NCBI GenBank assembly: GCA_001599595.1
Contig: BCHH01000010.1
Location: 1,465,374-1,529,373, forward strand
Length of the DNA stretch: 64,000 nucleotides
Direction: 5' to 3'
Source of the DNA: Beverwykella pulmonaria
Taxonomy: Eukaryota > Ascomycota > Dothideomycetes > Pleosporales > Melanommataceae
Part shown: piece by piece, positions 45,781 through 57,110 of the stretch
Layout of the letters: every line of letters starts with the position of its first letter
How positions within the stretch are numbered: the first letter of the stretch is position 1
Notes under the pieces: generated by a model
Told to the model about the DNA's origin: nothing
The model's input: the letters and a program-made list of their open reading frames with translations, nothing else
Database searches by the model: none
Translations under genes and position numbers: made by a program

Positions 45781-47754
45781 ACTTTCTAAGGTGATGCGTC
45801 TGTGGGAAGGTTACTTAAGTAGCCAAGTTGACACGAAACCCAGCGAAGCCTATAAGGAGTTCAGAACTGGACTTAAAAATAACCTCAAGAATAAACGTGA
45901 ACTCACACTCCTTGAGCCTTTCACACAGGTTCCTGGACTATCTCCTATAATAGTTCAGGATCTCGCGGGGCTAGTTGGTTCGTGACCTTTTTATTTTCGA
46001 TTTCGCTTTGGACATATAGATTTAGTTCGTTGGTTTGAGCCTCGATTTCTATGTGATGAGACAATTCAGAGGGTAGACAGTTGCGAATGAACAGTGCATC
46101 TCGATTTCATAGCAGCAACGAAATGTCCGTGTGATCTGAGGCTAACGAAAGCAACATGGTAGTGGCCTCACGATGGGTTAAGAAGTCCAAATTTCTCGTT
46201 TCAGGTTGGATGTTGGGATCTGCAATTTCTGAATCCAAAAACAGTAGGAGAACATATACTAGATCGTGCTCCACAGGCGAGTTCCGCATGTGCTTGTTGG
46301 AGGCTTTCTGACAAGGCCGAAGATTGGCATTGGATTGTTTTGGGGTCGCAGGGACCGAGACAAGACCCTCACTATGAGCCGGAAAGCTTATCCTGTAGTC
46401 ATCTCCTAGGTCCATCACGACAACTATCCAGACTTTAGCTTCCAGCCAGCGAAGTTGCAACTTCAGTGTCTGAAGTTCTGAGTGTCAACAGGCGGAACCA
46501 GAGCACAGTGGGTAGCCGCTGCTCGCCAGCCTTGCACTGTGTTCACGACTGCCGCCTTGAATGTAGACTGAAATACACAATTGGAGACTTTTTCTAGAGG
46601 GCTGAGCACTCGATTGTGTGATGTTGAGCAATTTTGGACAGACAAAGTGTACATGGAGGCAGGCGTTCAAGGAGAAAGGCTAACTATCGAATCATCTACC
46701 TTTTGAGCTTCCACCAATAGCAATTTGTGGATCGATAACTGTACCACATTCAACCGAATGAGTCTACGGTAAATCGGTGATCGATAGCCTTAGGACAAAA
46801 TTTGGTGCCTCGTCCAGTCTGTAGAGCCTTTCGTCATGTGAAATCGACAAGTTTTTGAAAGCTCGGGGAATCAGTTGGATAAAATATGTGGCAGACGATG
46901 CGCTCGAGGAAAACTTTGGTCGTGGTATGGCAATTACCCCGTTTGAAGAGCAGGAACACCCATACAAGGCGGGCGCCACTGAAGAGGGTGAGGTCGCGCA
47001 GGGTAGCAAGGTAATAGTTTTTCATACATGATGAAGGTGATCGTTATACAAGATCTGAGAATTCGCCTATCAAGATACTGAATTTTTTACGGAATAATAC
47101 AAGCGAGTCCGGTGTCAATTTCACCTTCGTGCAGACTCAAATAGCGTGGAGAATTATTGCTTGAGATATGTATACTCTATCATGCAGAAACAACTAGAAT
47201 GAAAATTATGTTTTCTCGAAAGGCTAAATAGAGAGTTTTAAATTATTGCAGTGTTGTAAGGGATTTCTGATAGGGGACAATGATCATTTGGCGACTGCGT
47301 TGTTCGAGGAAGAGCAGCTTATAAGCCGTCTGAGCTTGACTAGCTAGCTACATCAGGACAAGCCTAAACCGTTACAAGCGTTGACAAAAGATCGACATGA
47401 AAACGTTCAACTATTAAAGATGGTACAATCCCCTCCAGAAGTGTCTACAATTGTCAAACTATTGGTGGGATTCGACCGCTCGAGGATAGGTGGATGGACC
47501 TGGAAACAAACTCTGGTCAGCGATATATGCCACCCGAAGATGGACAGGTGATACGGACAGTACTTACTCGGTCCGCTATACGTCCAATGTTCGAGCCGAG
47601 ACTCTGTAGCGAGCAGTTCAAGAACATCTAGAAATGATATCGAGCGCCTCGAGGTTCCATTTGTTGTCGTGTAGCGACGGCGCGGGTTGATTCGCGTCGT
47701 TGTCTCTTAGTCGGCGGAGGTACAGTATCTGCTTATGTGTTAGTTTTAGAATTG
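45781..47754. other. Decayed interval between NLR fragment and caspase-like gene
   Basis: Fragments of open frame exist on both strands (for example 45791-45985 plus, 46107-46460 minus). None gives a Walker A or other NACHT motif. A minus-strand stretch at about 47,730-47,615 (LRRLRDNDANQPAPSLHDNK) looks coding and may be a downstream exon of the caspase gene. Confidence 0.35.
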
Positions 47755-49107
47755 CTAGAAGAGAGGGTGTGACGTACCACCTAAGATGTCTGAGCGCTGA
47801 GTTGCAGTATACGCCGATGTAGTGGAGATCGATTTCCGTTTCCCATTTCCTGGCCTGGCCGACTTTCTCCAGACCCCGATCGCCTTTGACACGGTGCCTA
47901 GCGTGGAAGAAATGTCGATCAAAGTGATATGCTTTGCTGCAAAGGACTCATGATCGTTGACTAGCCGGCTGAGATGCTTTGCTAAGTTGGTCGCATCCTC
48001 CAATTCAACTCTGCGGTAGAAGTTGAAACGCAGATCTATGTATTCATGCCGCGGATTACGGTGCTCACTTTTTGCGATCGCTGCCGACACGGATCCCTCT
48101 CCATTTTTTAGGGGAGCAATCCATACGAGGCCATCAGCGAATTCATCTCTGCGAAGAAGCATTGGTGTCTGGGTTTTGGGGAGATGCTCGTACGTCTTGA
48201 CCTTGTCGATAAGCGTGATGGAAGTGAAAGGTGACTCGCGACAAAGCTCTTTCAAAGACCACATCAACGCACTAGTGAAAGAGTTTATTCCTGGATGTCG
48301 AGTACGCTCCTTCACACCACACGCAGCGATAAATTCAAAATTTGGTTTAGTGGCCCGGACTTTATGGCCTCCAAACCCGCCGGCTTCGCAGCAGTCAAAG
48401 ATCACTAAAATGTCGGCGTATAAGCCGTTTATGCAATTCTCAGCACTTGACCAGGCGATGCGATCTCTCTTCTTCTCGCTCTGGCTTTGTAGGCTCGTCC
48501 TCCTATGAAATATCAGCTTAGCTCTATCGGTGTGGAATGAGGCACTCACGCTTGCAGTGTGACACTGTTATTCTCATAGACCCCATGCCCAGCGTAATAT
48601 ATGATCAGAAGTGTATTTTCTTTATCGTTCTTCTCCATGAAGGTAGCCAAATATTTGTTCAATTGGTGTTGTGGGATCTGCCCGCCCTTTTGGTGTCCCA
48701 ACTTTTCCCAAGTGACTTCGAAGCCATAGTCATCTGCGAACACAGCCTTGAGTTTCTCAACCTGCAAGGATCAGCTTGGAAATGCTATTTGTCTATGAAG
48801 AGCTTCATATTACCTCGGGCTTCACCTTCAGATCATCGATCGTCTCTTCCCAAGAAAGCAATAGAACGCAGCCTTTGTCATGCTTCACGGGCTTGTTCTT
48901 CATATTTTCTTCGAACGCTTTGCGAAATTCTTGCCGGTCTTTCTGAACCCGAAGTAACTCTGGTGTTGTTGGGGTTAAGTCATCATCATCTTGGTTGATG
49001 CCAAGGCTTGTTTCTTCTACTTCTTTAGCTGGGATTGACGTGTCTAGTTTCGTCAAGGCAGAGACTGGCGAAGCCACAATTTCAGTGGGTTTGAGTGCAG
49101 GTGCCAT
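47755..49107 (-). CDS. Caspase-like (peptidase C14 / metacaspase-type) protein
   Basis: Three exons (49107-48814, 48761-48550, 48502-47755) with introns 48762-48813 and 48503-48549 give 417 aa in phase. After a ~60-residue variable N-terminus comes the caspase fold: VEKLKAVFADDYGFEVTWEK, ENTLLIIYYAGHG with the catalytic His157, then ADILVIFDCCEAGG with the catalytic Cys209 behind an Asp, and SFTSALMWSLKELC. This is the His-Gly and Asp-x-Cys arrangement of clan CD proteases that cleave after Asp or basic residues, used in programmed cell death. The C-terminal 130 residues are basic and unassigned. The stop at 47755 may be bypassed by splicing to further exons toward the NLR debris. Both catalytic residues are intact. 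Confidence 0.8.
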
Positions 49108-49789
49108 TGAGCTAAGGGAAATGAAGCAAACAATTGCATTGAGACTTGGTAGTGTGTTCACCCGTCTCGCTACGATTGGGGATTGACTCACATATAATGG
49201 GAGTTTTGTCGGTGAGTACTCGACACTTGCATGCACTCCGAGGGGTACAGCCACACATTCAGCGTCTAATCGCGAGGAGCGAGGTACAAAGGCAGGTAGC
49301 GTGATTTTGCGAACACAGGCTCTCTTCGTCAGCCGATGCTTGGTTAAGCCTGGGGCATTCTTGAGAGGTTCACGTGTGCGTCCCTCATGCAAGGCTGGCC
49401 AATGACGAGGCCTGACGCCAGTCGCCTTATATCAAGTCGTCTGCCTTTTTTCAGCCTTCTTCCGTTCCACCAATTGCGATCGCAACCAAATTGCCCAGCC
49501 ACCCTCAACGAAATACAAGGTGGTGTGGTACCCTTCGAATGAGTTGCCTTTTGAGCCGCATCTGCCTTGTCTCCTCAGTCATGTATATAGCAGCCCATGT
49601 GATAGCGTCCGTCTGAGCAAGGCACTCCTCAAGGCTCGCCTTTGCGCCCTACCCGTACTTCAAGACACCATTTGAGCCTATTTATTGGGCTGATTCAATC
49701 GTGGTACCGAGAAATGATGACTGGAAAGGAAGACACTGGAAGAGATTCCAAGCCTACGGCTGAGGCTAGCAAGGAAAGCAGATCAGTGA
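49108..49789. other. Intergenic, promoter of caspase-like gene
   Basis: No firm gene. A short plus-strand frame near 49,711-49,828 starts at ATG and may be the 5' end of the next, broken gene in another frame. Confidence 0.4.
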
Positions 49790-50168
49790 GCCGAAAATTC
49801 CCCGCAACAATCCAAAAGGTTGGCTGAAAGAAGACCCTTGCAGATTGACGAAACGAGTGACACACCTGAATGGAGGTCGCCTACCGCCCATTTCGGGCCG
49901 TCTAGCTATGCTGCACCGGTGAGCCATATTTGCCGCGCTTGTCTCCTGTTTGTTGACCGGTCGATTATAGCAATGGCCTCAAAAATATTTCGAAAGAGAC
50001 ATTGTATGGGCATATAGATTAGGAGACGGTTATATCAAAGCGAAGGTCGTGAGCGTCCAGCAATCCGGAAACACCTGGGGATATAATCTTGAAGACATGA
50101 ATGGGAAGAGACTATGGGAAAATCGTCCGACTTTATTCAAGGAAGAAGATCTGCAACTAGATGAGTGA
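49790..50168 (+). CDS. Partial hypothetical gene, no start
   Basis: Two exons in phase (open from 49790 to 49918, then 49971-50168) are joined by a 52-bp intron with GTGAGC donor and TTATAG acceptor. The second exon encodes YFERDIVWAYRLGDGYIKAK, then TWGYNLEDMNGKRLWEN, which looks like a small beta-barrel (Tudor/SH3-like) found in short fungal proteins. The first exon has no ATG in frame; an ATG frame lies upstream in another phase, suggesting a frameshift. Function unknown. Confidence 0.4.
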
Positions 50169-50380
50169 GAGAAAATAATTCAGAGGCTGCCACGGCTGAG
50201 ATGAAAAGGTTATGCAAGCTCCGAGAGTGGGTTGCAGGGAGCGGGGCTCGAATGAGAACATAGAAAGGCTGAAGTTATGTTTATTTAAAGGTGGTGACTG
50301 CGCGTGGGTCCAGAAGACAACAGATAAATCATTTCATTTCATTTCATGAACTTTCCCTTTTCTGTAAGCAAAGAATCATC

Positions 50381-51631
50381 ATGCAAAATGTTGAGAGCGC
50401 GATGGAGAAGGGGGAAGTGGGGTGCATTTCCCCGGCCCCCACATCCCCCACACTGTGCGATAGCGTCTCAGAGAGTACGAAAACTTTACCTGCTAGTCAA
50501 AACACTCCAAGTACGCACAATAGAAACTAGATTTGAATAAAACACTTACAATGTGCTAGATAGCGTCGTGCGCCGATGGACTTGGACTTGGCCGGCGTGG
50601 ACTGTGAAATATAAGACACCGATCGTTACGAGCAGATTGAATGATTATCCAAAAGGCTATCCTAATGTGGCTGCTTTCTTAGACAGTGATGAAGGTTTCA
50701 CAATCTATCGACGATTCGGGTACCTCCAATCTCGGCTTTTGCTCGCGAAGCAGGAGGACCTGCGACGAGCTGAGAAGAAGCTCAAACGATTGGAGATTGA
50801 GATGGCTACAAGCAATGAAAATGCACTGTGTTCGCGAGACATACGAAAACCTGCCAGGGATGACCATAATAACCTTCTTGCCGACATCGAGCAGAAGTTC
50901 TGCTCATACTGTAAGTACTGTAGCTTTGAAATGATATGCCAGCTTTCGGCTAATTCCCTCAGCAAACCTCCTCACTGCTGCGCAGCAAATGATGGGCTTC
51001 GGTAGACCTGCAGATGTAGACTGCGAAAGCGTTGGACAATACCTTAACAATCGTAAAGCCCTGAGTCAGGAAGAAGCCTCATGGGTGCACCACAGAGACG
51101 ATTTGATCACTCTTAAGCCAGGCCGAGAACATGCTTGGCTAGACGGCATTGTCGAGGGGCTACTCAGGATATGTCACTGTAGCCTTATTGACTTCATTTT
51201 TCGCTCTAAAGTACGCGTCGAGTCTTTTCCTGCTGTCCAAACTAACGGAGTCGCAGGAGACGCGAAAGAAGACTGAATACGACCCGAAGACCAGCTTGAC
51301 AGTACCACCTTTAGACGTGGACCAGTGTGAATACTTCTACACGCCCTCCAGGATCGCTAAACTTACTAATGGCATCTTGACTGTGATCATTCTTGTCCTT
51401 CTCGTACTTCCTATTTATATTCTCTACCACATGGTGCATGACATTGGCACCCGAGATGCATACATGGAGTGCATTGGCACGCTTCTTATCTTCACTTTGG
51501 CCTTTTCTTCTGTGTTATCTCTGTTCACGAAAGCACGAAGACATGAGATTCTCGCTGCTGCCGCCGCTTACTGTGCCGTTCTTGTAGTATTCCTTAGCAA
51601 TGTTGGCCCGACTTCTTCTCCGAAGATTTGA
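50381..51631 (+). CDS. DUF6594-type membrane protein
   Basis: Four exons (50381-50510, 50560-50910, 50963-51210, 51257-51631) with introns 46-52 bp give 367 aa, all phases matching. After a ~45-residue N-terminus the DUF6594 signature appears: YPKGYPNVAAFLDSDEGFTI then YRRFGYLQSRLLLAKQEDLR, followed by a coiled region and a short HHRDDLITLKPGREHAW segment. Near the C-terminus are three membrane segments (LTVIILVLLVLPIYILYH, IGTLLIFTLAFSSVLSLF, ILAAAAAYCAVLVVFLSNV), with KARRHE between the last two. The family is common and expanded in ascomycetes, and its role is unknown. The start ATG at 50381 is the first in exon 1. The first intron acceptor choice (CTAG at 50559) is set by phase. Confidence 0.85.
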
Positions 51632-52230
51632 GCTTTAGTATATTTTAGACGGTCTGAGTATTTAATCTGGAGTTAATTGTTCCCTTCTCATATATTTTAG
51701 AGCTGCATAAATGTGTACTCGTTACCCGCTGAGACCTGTAGGGAAACAACCAATACGGCGGGAGCATAAATCCCCACCTCACTTCTTCCTCGTGAGATTT
51801 CAAATAACTTCATCGCCTTACAAAGAATTTTCGGTCTCAGCTCCGTTCCATCGATTTTCTAACTATGGATAGCTTTACTTTGACCATGAGAGATCTCGAC
51901 CGCTGAATCAAACAATGGATGGTGATCGAGGCCAGCATCCTATCATCCATGCGGATGAGGTGACTATCGGCGAAACAAGGATCGAAGACAGGAAGCTACA
52001 ACAGCTGAGTTGTGTTGATCACGAACATGCTTTGGCGGCCCACCAGTCTGGTGTCAATTCTGGAGCAAGGTCACATATATAATTCCTTCAGTAAGATTAT
52101 ATAACGGAAGGAGCAAAGGTCGACAGTCGCGTACAGCGTTGTACCGAGTAAAAACCATCAAAGTTATCACCTAGTACAGTACTATACAGTCAGAGGACCT
52201 CTATAGCCAAGACGTAGACGGTGCAGCGCC
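51632..52230. other. Intergenic, no gene seen
   Basis: 3' region of the DUF6594 gene. The last ~100 bp may belong to the transposon fragment that follows. Confidence 0.45.
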
Positions 52231-52815
52231 GTGATGCCGCCTGCAGGAAGTCGAGGCCCCGTCGCGTCGTTAGAGGGAAACCATCACCACCCACAACAAC
52301 GCAACGGAGACCTAACCAAGGTACGAAACCCCATCATTGAAAGACTGACAGAAATCATAGAGGAAATTAAGAAAGAGGGAAATAAGAGAGTAGAGGAGTT
52401 AGCACGGCAGGCAACAGAGGTGGTGAAGAAAGTTGAGGAGAGGTTGCAGGAGAGGACAATTGAGAAGGTCGCACAAACATGCAACAAAATTCTGCAACAC
52501 GTGCAAGAAGCTAGTAAAAAGACTGAAATTGCTCTAACAGCAATTCGACAATAGGCTGACGTCGCCGCGCAATCAGCGTAAACAGCCATACGACCCAAGA
52601 TACGCGCACGCGTGGCCGACACGCAAAACAAGACGCTGAGCGAGATTCTAGAACTTGTACGACTAGCTATCCCACAGGAAATAGCAATACACAAACTACA
52701 CAGTGATGATGTTGAGATTAGGTTCACATCGCAAGCGCAGCAGGGCGCTGTCGCAAGGCGGCGGATCCCTAGGGCATACGCATCTTCCGCAAAACCTACC
52801 TTATTAAAGTTCTAG
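52231..52815 (+). pseudogene. Gag-like fragment of a non-LTR (Tad1-type) retrotransposon
   Basis: One plus-strand frame runs about 194 codons with two internal stops, TAG near 52,552 and TAA near 52,579, both where Gln fits. Content: RNPIIERLTEIIEEIKKEGN, a helical Lys/Glu region, then RVADTQNKTLSEILELVRLA and HKLHSDDVEIRFTSQAQQ, which resemble fungal LINE ORF1 N-terminal regions. No RT is present downstream, so only a 5' piece remains. Confidence 0.45.
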
Positions 52816-52861
52816 GTATACTGTTTACCTTCTTAGTAAACAACAAAAAGACTGCAAACAA

Positions 52862-52899
52862 TTTCTTCTTCTTCTTCTTCTTCTTCTTCTTCTTCTTCT
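52862..52899 (+). repeat. TTC trinucleotide microsatellite
   Basis: About 12 TTC units. Confidence 0.9.
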
Positions 52900-53919
52900 C
52901 GCCCTCCTTCGCCTCTCGTCATCTACCCCTCTCATCTCCAGCTCCGTCCCCAAAAAAAAAAACGCATTGGAATCCGAAACTGACATCTGCATACTTTCAC
53001 CCCATTTCCCCCTTCTGTTTTGCGTCTTTTCCATACTCATCAAAAGAAACTCTCGCGATCTCTCAACCTCCATTTCAGCATCTCCACCTGCGCCTTTAGC
53101 TCTAGGGTTGTTCATCAAAACCCTGGCACACTTTTCTCCGCATTTGGTAGACACGGAGAACAGAATACAATTCGAGGCTCATGCATGCTGCAAGAGAGGT
53201 AAAGAGGAGGGCGACGATGATGGCGGTGACCGCTGCGTCGCGGGCAACGCTTGAGTGGGCGTGGTGATGGACGTTTACGTTGCGGTCGGTGATAGAGTAG
53301 GTTTGGCGTGCGAGAACGTGGGGTTCGGGGTGGTAATGGCGTTGGCAGTAGTAATTTTTTAGAGGAAGTGGAATACTGTTATGTTAGGCATTGTGGATAG
53401 GTGGGTGCATGGGTGGATCATGGATGGTATAGCTGAGGCTATCACTGAAGGTGGGAAATGTGGACGGGGCACAGGGAAAGAGATAGTTCGAGTCTTATTG
53501 GGAATATATAGAAGGTCTTTTCCACACAATGCTTATATAGAGGAGGTTAAGGCATTGTGTTGCATAAGGAGGGTATGAAAGAGCAGTTAGCATTGTGCAG
53601 AGACGGTGTGATGTGCGACTCCAAGATGGGAAAGATCCTAACCATAAAATGAAACGTTACGCAAAGTAAAAATTCTCCGAGAAATGCTAGTTTGGCTTCG
53701 ATGGGTTCTCACACAAGCCAACGTAACCTGAAGAGTGAAGAGGAAGGGGTGGTTTATCAAGGGTATATTAGAACGCATTGCGACTAAAGAAATCGGTACT
53801 AATGAAACTTTATAATACACTGCTCCTCACGAGTTAAACAAATCCAATACTATCTTACACCCATGCGAACCTATAATGTCATCCACATTTAACCACGCCC
53901 TAAGCATGTATTCAAGTTT
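52900..53919. other. Intergenic, no gene seen
   Basis: Pyrimidine-rich left part, then ordinary sequence. It would hold the 3' region of the minus-strand gene at 53,920. Short frames only. Confidence 0.45.
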
Positions 53920-54724
53920 CTAGGCTTTCCCAGGATACTGTGGCGGTGGCCCATCTTGCTCTTGTTTAACAGGGGCTGTCTGAATCAGAGCTGTCTGGAT
54001 TGGAGCTGTATGAATTGGCGTGTTCTGAATTGGAGTACTCTGCACAGCATGTTGCTGGAACTGTTGCTGATACCCCTGCGGTGGCGGGCTTCCCACGGGT
54101 ACTGGCACCTGGACTGGTACGCTACCAGTCGTAGCCATCACACCAGTAAACACTGGTGCAGGTTGCTGAACTGGAAACGTAGTCATGGGAATCTGTCCTT
54201 GAACAGGAGCAAAACCCCCGGTCGTCTGCTGCGAAAGCGGTTGCGGACCTAGCCCATACCCCGTTGGTTGCGGAGAAAGCGGTTGTTGAATCGGTTGAGC
54301 AGGCTGGGAACCGGCCATCATGAAAACCGGGTTAACTGTGATGTTATTGGAGGTAGCGGTAGCTTGCGCAGCTTCGTTATTGCTGGAGGTAGCGACGGCA
54401 GTTTGCTGGGTAGTGTCGGAGACATAGACTGTACGGCGACGCCGGACGCAGCACCAGATGATCCAAACGATGATAAGGAAGGAAATGAAGCCACCGACAC
54501 CGCCGCCAGCGAGTTCGGCATCGCGTTTGGCGATACGGTGGGGGTGCGTCGCATCGATCGTCTGAGGGAACGTTAATTGGGAGAATTGATGGTAGCCGTG
54601 GGATAGCCTAGGAAAAAATGGCGATGAGGAAACAAAATGAAATGGAAGAGGTGGGATGCAAGATAGGAGAATGACAGATAGAGTCTGACGAAATGCCCCG
54701 GGAGTTACTTACTGGAAGATACAT
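53920..54724 (-). CDS. Single-pass membrane protein with Gln/Pro-rich tail
   Basis: A 4-codon first exon (54724-54713, MYLP) is joined by a 151-bp intron (GTAAGT...CCTCAG) to exon 2 (54561-53920), giving 217 aa. A short lumenal/external N-terminus (TIDATHPHRIAKRDAELAGG) is followed by one membrane segment GGFISFLIIVWIIWCC and a basic stop-transfer RRRR. The long cytosolic tail is rich in Pro, Gln, Thr and Ala, with PTGYGLGPQP-type motifs and a tail of 5-residue repeats (TPIQN, TPIHT, APIQT, ALIQT, APVKQ), ending PPPQYPGKA. Small fungal proteins of this layout are common and uncharacterised. The tiny first exon is supported by splice sites and phase only. Confidence 0.6.
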
Positions 54725-56534
54725 ATTACTGACTGTAGTCACTGCTATCTAGTAAGACTTCGGAGATATGAGGAGCAAGTGTCCTTGAACAAACTGCGAG
54801 AGCTAAATGAGTGTTGAGGTGTACGTAAAGAAAGAAAAGACAAGATGATAAATTCGAGGCCTCTAGATAATGAAGGGGGGAAGGCTGAGGACGACAAAAT
54901 GGGAGGGACCTCTGGATATTTAAGGGCGTAACGAACAAGACAGAAATTCACGTTCATGACCTTCATGAAGGACATTCGACACGAGCAAAAAGAAAAGGAA
55001 TATGCACCCACGCCGCGAATTTTCAGCCGAAAGAAGCCACACAGGGCGGCTTGGTCGATAAAGCACTTGGAACGACGAGGATGAGAAACATGGGCCGTCA
55101 ATGGGAGCTCTTGCTCAGCCTCCCGACTTAAACATCAGTTCCCGTTCATTTCACCCTGCAAATCGCTGAAGGCTTTATTAGCTGGCGTTCAGGCGTTTCC
55201 AAGTTCTTGTCCTGTACAGCCTTGTTGGCTTTGGAAGTACTTGACTGTAGGTCGGAGGGTCTCGATCATCATACTACGCGCTTGTTAGTAGTGATTCTTG
55301 AGACTAGACAACATATATCTAACGTGACTTAGCTGGGAACCATTAACTCGATTCCAGGATTAGCGAAGAAAACACTGAAGTATTTGCGCAACCAAATGCG
55401 AAACGGCTGTGACAATTAGTTGGGTTGCTATTAGCTAGCAGGAAAAAGAACAATGTCTAAATCGCGCTATCGTGATGCCACAAAGCCTACACTTCTATGC
55501 GTAGATGCACAACAAAGCTTTCTAGTGCCATCTCCGGACAGTAGTTAGAGCAGAGCTGCATCGTGTATTCCATCTGAATTTTGATTGGTCCGGCAGGGTG
55601 GACATTACAGGAATGTGGCTGAGACTTTCAGGGTCCCATATATTTCCCTAGCGAACGCCACTCGCCAATTTCACTTGGTCGAGACTTAGGGCGGTCCGAT
55701 TAATCTCTCCTCGGGAAGGGAACCGATTCAAACCCCCGTCCGCTCCGCTTCCGATCTAAGTCCTATCGTGACCGTGTCGATCCCGGCACTAAAGCATCCT
55801 TCTGCTAACTACGGTCATGATTTCTTACAACGACACAGCGAATTTTGAAGCTCAAGGAAAACTCGAATCAATACTCAGATCATGCCCAAGGTATTCATAT
55901 CCAAGGGTCGACTGCGCTATCAGATGCCCATGAACCCCTGAAATGTAATGAACCCTAATTCAGCCTTGTTGCCTCATTCGGACGAAGCTCGCGTATCTAT
56001 TCACGAACTACCGCATAATCTGGCAGAAGTGGGCCCGTTTAATGCTTTGTAATCGCAGGGAATCAACGCCAATCCATCTACACCACGTGTGACTGTGTTC
56101 TTGCGTTAACCATGGCTACTACAGGGGATTTTGAGCTTGTCTGTAAGGTACTGGGGTTGCTTATTACCGTCGCCACTGATATACTATAGTCGCCACTAAG
56201 GATTTCTTGAACAGTTAGTGCTTTGAAGCGTTCAAGCTCTATTAAATTGGCTGTCGCCAACTATCTAACCCTGATGCCCTTGCTGTATACAGAATACGTA
56301 TAGGGCTGTCTCTTACAAGCTTAGATGGGGAGATATTAGGACCACACTTTGGCTAGGTTTGAGAGGGTAGTTAAGCTAATGTAGAGGCACAACTTGATTC
56401 TGGGAAGATTGTGGAAGTGAGAATAATGCTGTACCTACTAGTAAGGTGTATAGGAAGAGGTGAAGGAAGTGGAATCCTTATTTCTGCGTGGAGCAGGAGT
56501 TCTATAAGGGACGGGGAGAGTGGGAAAGTTGCTA
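54725..56534. other. Gene-poor interval
   Basis: 54,725-55,100 is promoter DNA. A B-box-like GATTCAAACCCC sits at 55,731, but no cloverleaf forms around it. From about 56,110 rightward the DNA turns AT-rich and looks like old repeat. Confidence 0.45.
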
Positions 56535-57110
56535 GTTAAAAATAAACAACCCTAGGCTAATGTTACTATGATGTTAGTTTAAAATATACAGTCCTAGGTT
56601 GTGTAACGGCACAGGATATCAGGACAATCGGATTCGGGTGCGAATCACTACCGAGGCATATGGGAGTGCACGAGTGATAACGAATACCCAAGATAGAATT
56701 GACACCTATAGGCCGGGTACGAAAGGATAATCAAAAGCTACCTGATCTAACTAACGAAACGACTGGTTTATATACACGAAGAGAGATGAGAAATAACGAA
56801 GCCGAGGTACTATAGGATCGGATAAGGACCCGTATCGGAGTTGCATCAGGAGCTGGTCAGGAGCCGAGGTAATACAGGTTCGGATATGGATCGAGCCTGT
56901 ATCGGGGTTGAGTGGGGAGCTGGTCGGGAACCGAAGTCCTACCGGTTTGGGTAGGAATATGATATGTATCGGGATCGGGCAGGGAGCGGTTCGGTCACGT
57001 GATGGAACGATTGTTCGAATCGTTACAGGTTGGTGTTACTGTGTTAGTGTTACTATTTTTTTTGTTAAAAATAATCAGCCCTAGGTTGATGTTATTGTGT
57101 TGTTGTACAT
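56535..57110 (+). repeat. Old minisatellite, ~40-50 bp units, split by a solo LTR
   Basis: Units of the type TTAAAAATAAxCAxCCCTAGG then TTxATGTTAxTxTG occur near 56,535, 56,575 and 57,065. The middle one is cut by the LTR at 56,602-57,027. Confidence 0.6.
56602..57027. mobile_element. Solo LTR (426 bp) with 5-bp TSD
   Basis: It starts TGTAACG and ends CGTTACA, a perfect 7-bp inversion, and is flanked by direct repeats GGTTG (56597-56601 and 57028-57032). Inside, from about 56,800, three imperfect ~68-bp units (GAGCCGAGGTA..., TATCGGG...GAGCTGGTC) follow one another. Internal coding is absent, as after LTR-LTR recombination. Sequence unlike the LTRs at 13.2 and 25.6 kb. Confidence 0.88.

Noticed and set aside
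55680..55770. Possible tRNA gene around a B-box-like GATTCAAACCCC
   Set aside because: No acceptor stem pairing and no good A box or anticodon arm could be drawn.
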